Assembly: GCA_031273735.1 (NCBI GenBank)
Contig: JAISRI010000057.1
Coordinates: forward strand, 1 to 8,790
Length of the DNA stretch: 8,790 nt
From: Helicobacteraceae bacterium
GTDB taxonomy: Bacteria; Campylobacterota; Campylobacteria; Campylobacterales; SZUA-545
Direction of reading: 5' to 3'
Of the stretch, positions 7,924-8,790 are shown in pieces. The translations under genes were made by a program, and so were the position numbers. The notes beneath the pieces are model-generated. The model was not told the origin of the DNA and did no database searches. It saw nothing but the letters and a program-made list of their open reading frames with translations. Position 1 is the first letter of the stretch, and every line of letters begins with the position of its first letter.

Positions 7924-7936
7924 CGTCATTCCCGCG
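7924..7936 (+). repeat. Half copy of the CGTCATTCCCGCG repeat
   Basis: CGTCATTCCCGCG is identical to the left arm of the two fuller copies at 7961 and 8030, but no GCGGGAAT arm follows before the next copy. It is probably a decayed or partial member of the same repeat family. Confidence 0.65.
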
Positions 7937-7960
7937 ACTTTAGCGTAGCGCGTCCGATCT

Positions 7961-7990
7961 CGTCATTCCCGCGTAGGCGGGAATCCAAAA
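7961..7990 (+). repeat. Compact REP-like palindromic repeat
   Basis: CGTCATTCCCGCGTAGGCGG and GAATCCAAAA together make a small palindromic unit. Its stem is 8 bp and perfect (ATTCCCGC at 7965-7972, GCGGGAAT at 7977-7984) with the loop GTAG. Repeats of this sequence are widespread in intergenic DNA of many proteobacteria and often yield spurious ORFs that read as SRLRGNDE. Functions proposed for such elements include mRNA stabilisation or termination; nothing here decides which. Confidence 0.8.
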
Positions 7991-8029
7991 GGATTAAACG
8001 AAATGCCGAAAACATACGGATCGTATTCT

Positions 8030-8097
8030 CGTCATTCCCGCGACGGAGCGATAGGCTGTTCCAGCCGTCAATCGCGGAGGAAGGCGGGAATCCAAAA
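8030..8097 (+). repeat. Elongated palindromic repeat with nested inner hairpins
   Basis: This copy has the same outer arms as the compact one (ATTCCCGC 8034-8041, GCGGGAAT 8084-8091) and the same flanks (CGTC and CCAAAA). The 4-nt loop is replaced by 42 nt that contain a second stem GCGAT/ATCGC (8048-8052, 8071-8075) and inside it GGCTG/CAGCC (8054-8058, 8062-8066, loop TTC). The whole unit could fold as one long branched or stacked hairpin. Confidence 0.7.
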
Positions 8098-8111
8098 CAC
8101 GGTGTATCGCC

Positions 8112-8145
8112 TCGCTCCGTAGTGGAACGGAGGAGCGCCAGGCGC
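8112..8145 (+). repeat. Additional inverted repeats next to the palindromic block
   Basis: CTCCGT (8115-8120) pairs with ACGGAG (8127-8132) around the loop AGTGGA, and GCGCC (8135-8139) pairs with GGCGC (8141-8145). In addition TCGCTCCGT (8112-8120) is the exact reverse complement of ACGGAGCGA (8043-8051) inside the elongated repeat, so alternative pairings between the two units are possible. Confidence 0.55.
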
Positions 8146-8257
8146 AGAGGAAGCCGCGCGTATTTCAAAACCCACGAACGATTGAGGATCGGCGCTTCCT
8201 TCGCAACTTATGCTTCGCCTTTCGCGATTAGCTATGCGGGCGTTTATTGGTATGTCG

Positions 8258-8362
8258 CTATGCTAAATCTTTCGTTTTATAAAAGTCTAGCGACCTCTTG
8301 AACTCCGCCTTTTCTAAGTCGGACAATCCTTCGTATAGCTTATTTAGCTCCTCTTCGCTCAT
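8258..8362 (-). CDS. 34-residue hypothetical protein, acidic and helical
   Basis: The product begins MSEEELNKLYEGLSDLEKAE and ends FYKTKDLA. It is not recognised. It looks like a short charged helical protein with no membrane segment or cysteine. A perfect AAGGAG (8370-8375) lies 7 nt before this ATG, which decides the start. A longer frame from an ATG at 8446 is open but overlaps the better-supported upstream coding frame, so I reject that start. The ATG follows the upstream stop TAA by one base (TAATATG), which indicates translational coupling. It could be a genuine small protein, for example a regulator or antitoxin-like partner, or the intact tail of a decaying operon. Confidence 0.55.
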   Translation of the reverse strand: MSEEELNKLYEGLSDLEKAEFKRSLDFYKTKDLA

Positions 8363-8363
8363 A

Positions 8364-8540
8364 TTACCTCTCCTTCGTATTCGAAAACGCTCTGTAAGCC
8401 TTTGTGTCTTCATTGTAAATCCCCCAACCGCCAAAAGAAGCCTCATAAGCCTCTTTGAAGTCTTTAAGAATCTCCTCTTTATGCTCTTTTAGCTCTTCTG
8501 GAAAGTTGATTGCAATAGGGTTTGCTCTATGGATTTTTGG
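8364..8540 (-). pseudogene. 5'-truncated coding frame, unknown family
   Basis: This 58-codon frame is open from a TAG at 8541-8543 to the TAA at 8364-8366 and has no ATG, GTG or TTG. Its translation looks coding: it contains ANPIAINFPEELKEHKEEIL followed by KDFKEAYEASFGGWGIYNED and ends RAFSNTKER. The sequence has charged helical character and a glycine-tryptophan turn. The next upstream frame positions hold further stops, so the 5' part is missing or shifted. It ends one base before the 34-residue ORF, whose ribosome binding site lies in its last codons, as in a real operon. I do not recognise the family. It could also be an intact small gene with a rare start such as ATT, but no ribosome binding site supports that. 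Confidence 0.45.
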
Positions 8541-8541
8541 C

Positions 8542-8547
8542 TACAAT
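8542..8547 (+). promoter_or_regulatory. Possible -10 element for the gene at 8665
   Basis: TACAAT preceded by TTTTTGG resembles a Campylobacterota sigma-70 -10 region, where a T-rich stretch replaces a conserved -35. It would give a leader of about 110 nt. TATACA at 8605-8610 is a second candidate closer to the gene. Neither is proven. Confidence 0.3.
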
Positions 8548-8595
8548 TCTTAATTCGGCTTTTTTGCGATCGGTTGTTTGTTTGACGGAATCGGG

Positions 8596-8633
8596 CGAGA
8601 CGGCTATACATTGCGTCCATACCGATCGTCTCG
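8596..8633 (+). other. Inverted repeat in the putative 5' leader of the gene at 8665
   Basis: CGAGACG (8596-8602) and CGTCTCG (8627-8633) form a perfect 7-bp inverted repeat around 24 nt, ending about 30 nt before the ATG. It could be a leader hairpin or a protein-binding operator. It has no T tract, so it is not an obvious terminator. Confidence 0.35.
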
Positions 8634-8664
8634 GCGCAAGAGCTTGCCAAAAAAGAAGGTTAAT

Positions 8665-8790
8665 ATGACAAAATCTGCAAAAACCTCCGAAATAGACGTT
8701 ATGAACTCTTACAGAAATCCAAAGTTGACGCAAAGTATATGGCGTTCAAAAGAAAGAATCTCTAGCGCATTGTTTTACGCGCTAGATAAT
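8665..8790 (+). CDS. Unrecognised protein, N-terminal 42 residues only
   Basis: The frame opens at an ATG preceded by AAGAAGG (8653-8659) with a 5-nt spacer, and stays open to the right edge. It begins MTKSAKTSEIDVMNSYRNPK and continues LTQSIWRSKERISSALFYAL. There is no signal peptide or membrane segment in the visible part, and the family is not recognisable from 42 residues. It is transcribed away from the - strand small ORFs, so the stretch 8541-8664 probably carries its promoter and leader. A second in-frame ATG at codon 13 has no ribosome binding site. Confidence 0.7.
   Translation, partial: MTKSAKTSEIDVMNSYRNPKLTQSIWRSKERISSALFYALDN

Larger units (their letters stand above)
7769..8257. 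other. 489-bp intergenic region rich in palindromic repeats, no supported gene
   Basis: No coding frame here has both a credible start signal and recognisable product. The centre (7924-8145) is a block of inverted repeats listed separately. A 22-23 bp imperfect direct repeat beginning CTTCCTTCGCA occurs at 7835-7857 and 8194-8216, outside the palindromes. Weaker similar stretches at 7896-7920 and 8155-8179 share CGCGC and a CAAA-CCCAC core. No tRNA, terminator with a good T tract or transposase was seen. Confidence 0.6.

Noticed and set aside
7924..8097. CRISPR array
   Set aside because: There are only three copies of a 13-base core, with unequal spacing (37 and 69 bp), differing structure, and no unique spacer pattern or cas gene.
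7926..8168. 80-residue - strand frame containing LDSRLRGNDE
   Set aside because: The sequence is a translation of the ATTCCCGC/GCGGGAAT repeat, a well-known source of false ORFs. No ribosome binding site or family supports it.
8527..8733. 68-residue - strand frame
   Set aside because: It covers the leader and start of the + strand gene at 8665 and overlaps the better coding frame at 8364-8540. It has no ribosome binding site or recognisable motif.
8665..8790. HypD-like hydrogenase maturation protein
   Set aside because: The YRNPKL stretch loosely recalls the start of HypD, but the next residues do not align and the diagnostic cysteine and CGGH motifs would lie beyond the window.

Overview
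The window looks like chromosomal DNA of a Campylobacterota (epsilonproteobacterial) organism. The best marker is dapD. Its product is a 394-residue tetrahydrodipicolinate succinyltransferase with a long N-terminal region, the form used by Campylobacter and Helicobacter relatives rather than the roughly 275-residue E. coli form. The divergent LptF/LptG-type permease and the frequent GCGC/CGCG words fit this. I cannot place it to genus.

Layout, left to right. Positions 1-196 hold a terminator-like hairpin and a 28-codon ORF on the + strand whose first ~24 residues look like the N-terminus of a type I restriction-modification methyltransferase (HsdM). That ORF is cut off just before the 3' end of the next gene. 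Positions 197-5224 hold a complete type III restriction-modification pair on the - strand, mod then res, with the mod stop codon touching the res start codon. A small basic ORF of unknown function (5246-5434) precedes mod. Then comes dapD (5487-6671, -). It is separated by a 65-bp divergent intergenic region from the permease gene (6737-7768, +), which belongs to lipopolysaccharide export.

Positions 7769-8257 hold no gene I can support. They carry a block of short palindromic repeats built on ATTCCCGC/GCGGGAAT, including one compact and one elongated copy. On the right, the - strand carries a 34-codon ORF (8258-8362) with a strong ribosome binding site. It sits directly after an open reading frame (8364-8540) that looks coding but has no usual start codon, probably a 5'-truncated gene. 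The + strand gene starting at 8665 runs off the window and is not recognised.

How the parts work together: Mod and Res should form one ATP-dependent type III restriction enzyme, with Mod supplying DNA recognition and protective adenine methylation and Res the helicase and nuclease. dapD (lysine and meso-diaminopimelate synthesis) and the permease (lipopolysaccharide transport) are core envelope functions. The restriction genes look like an accessory module beside dapD, at a place where a type I system has been lost or interrupted. I see no clearly new defence system. The most useful leads are the hsdM remnant, the A+T-rich target recognition segment of mod, the small ORF ahead of mod, and the coupled ORFs near the right end.
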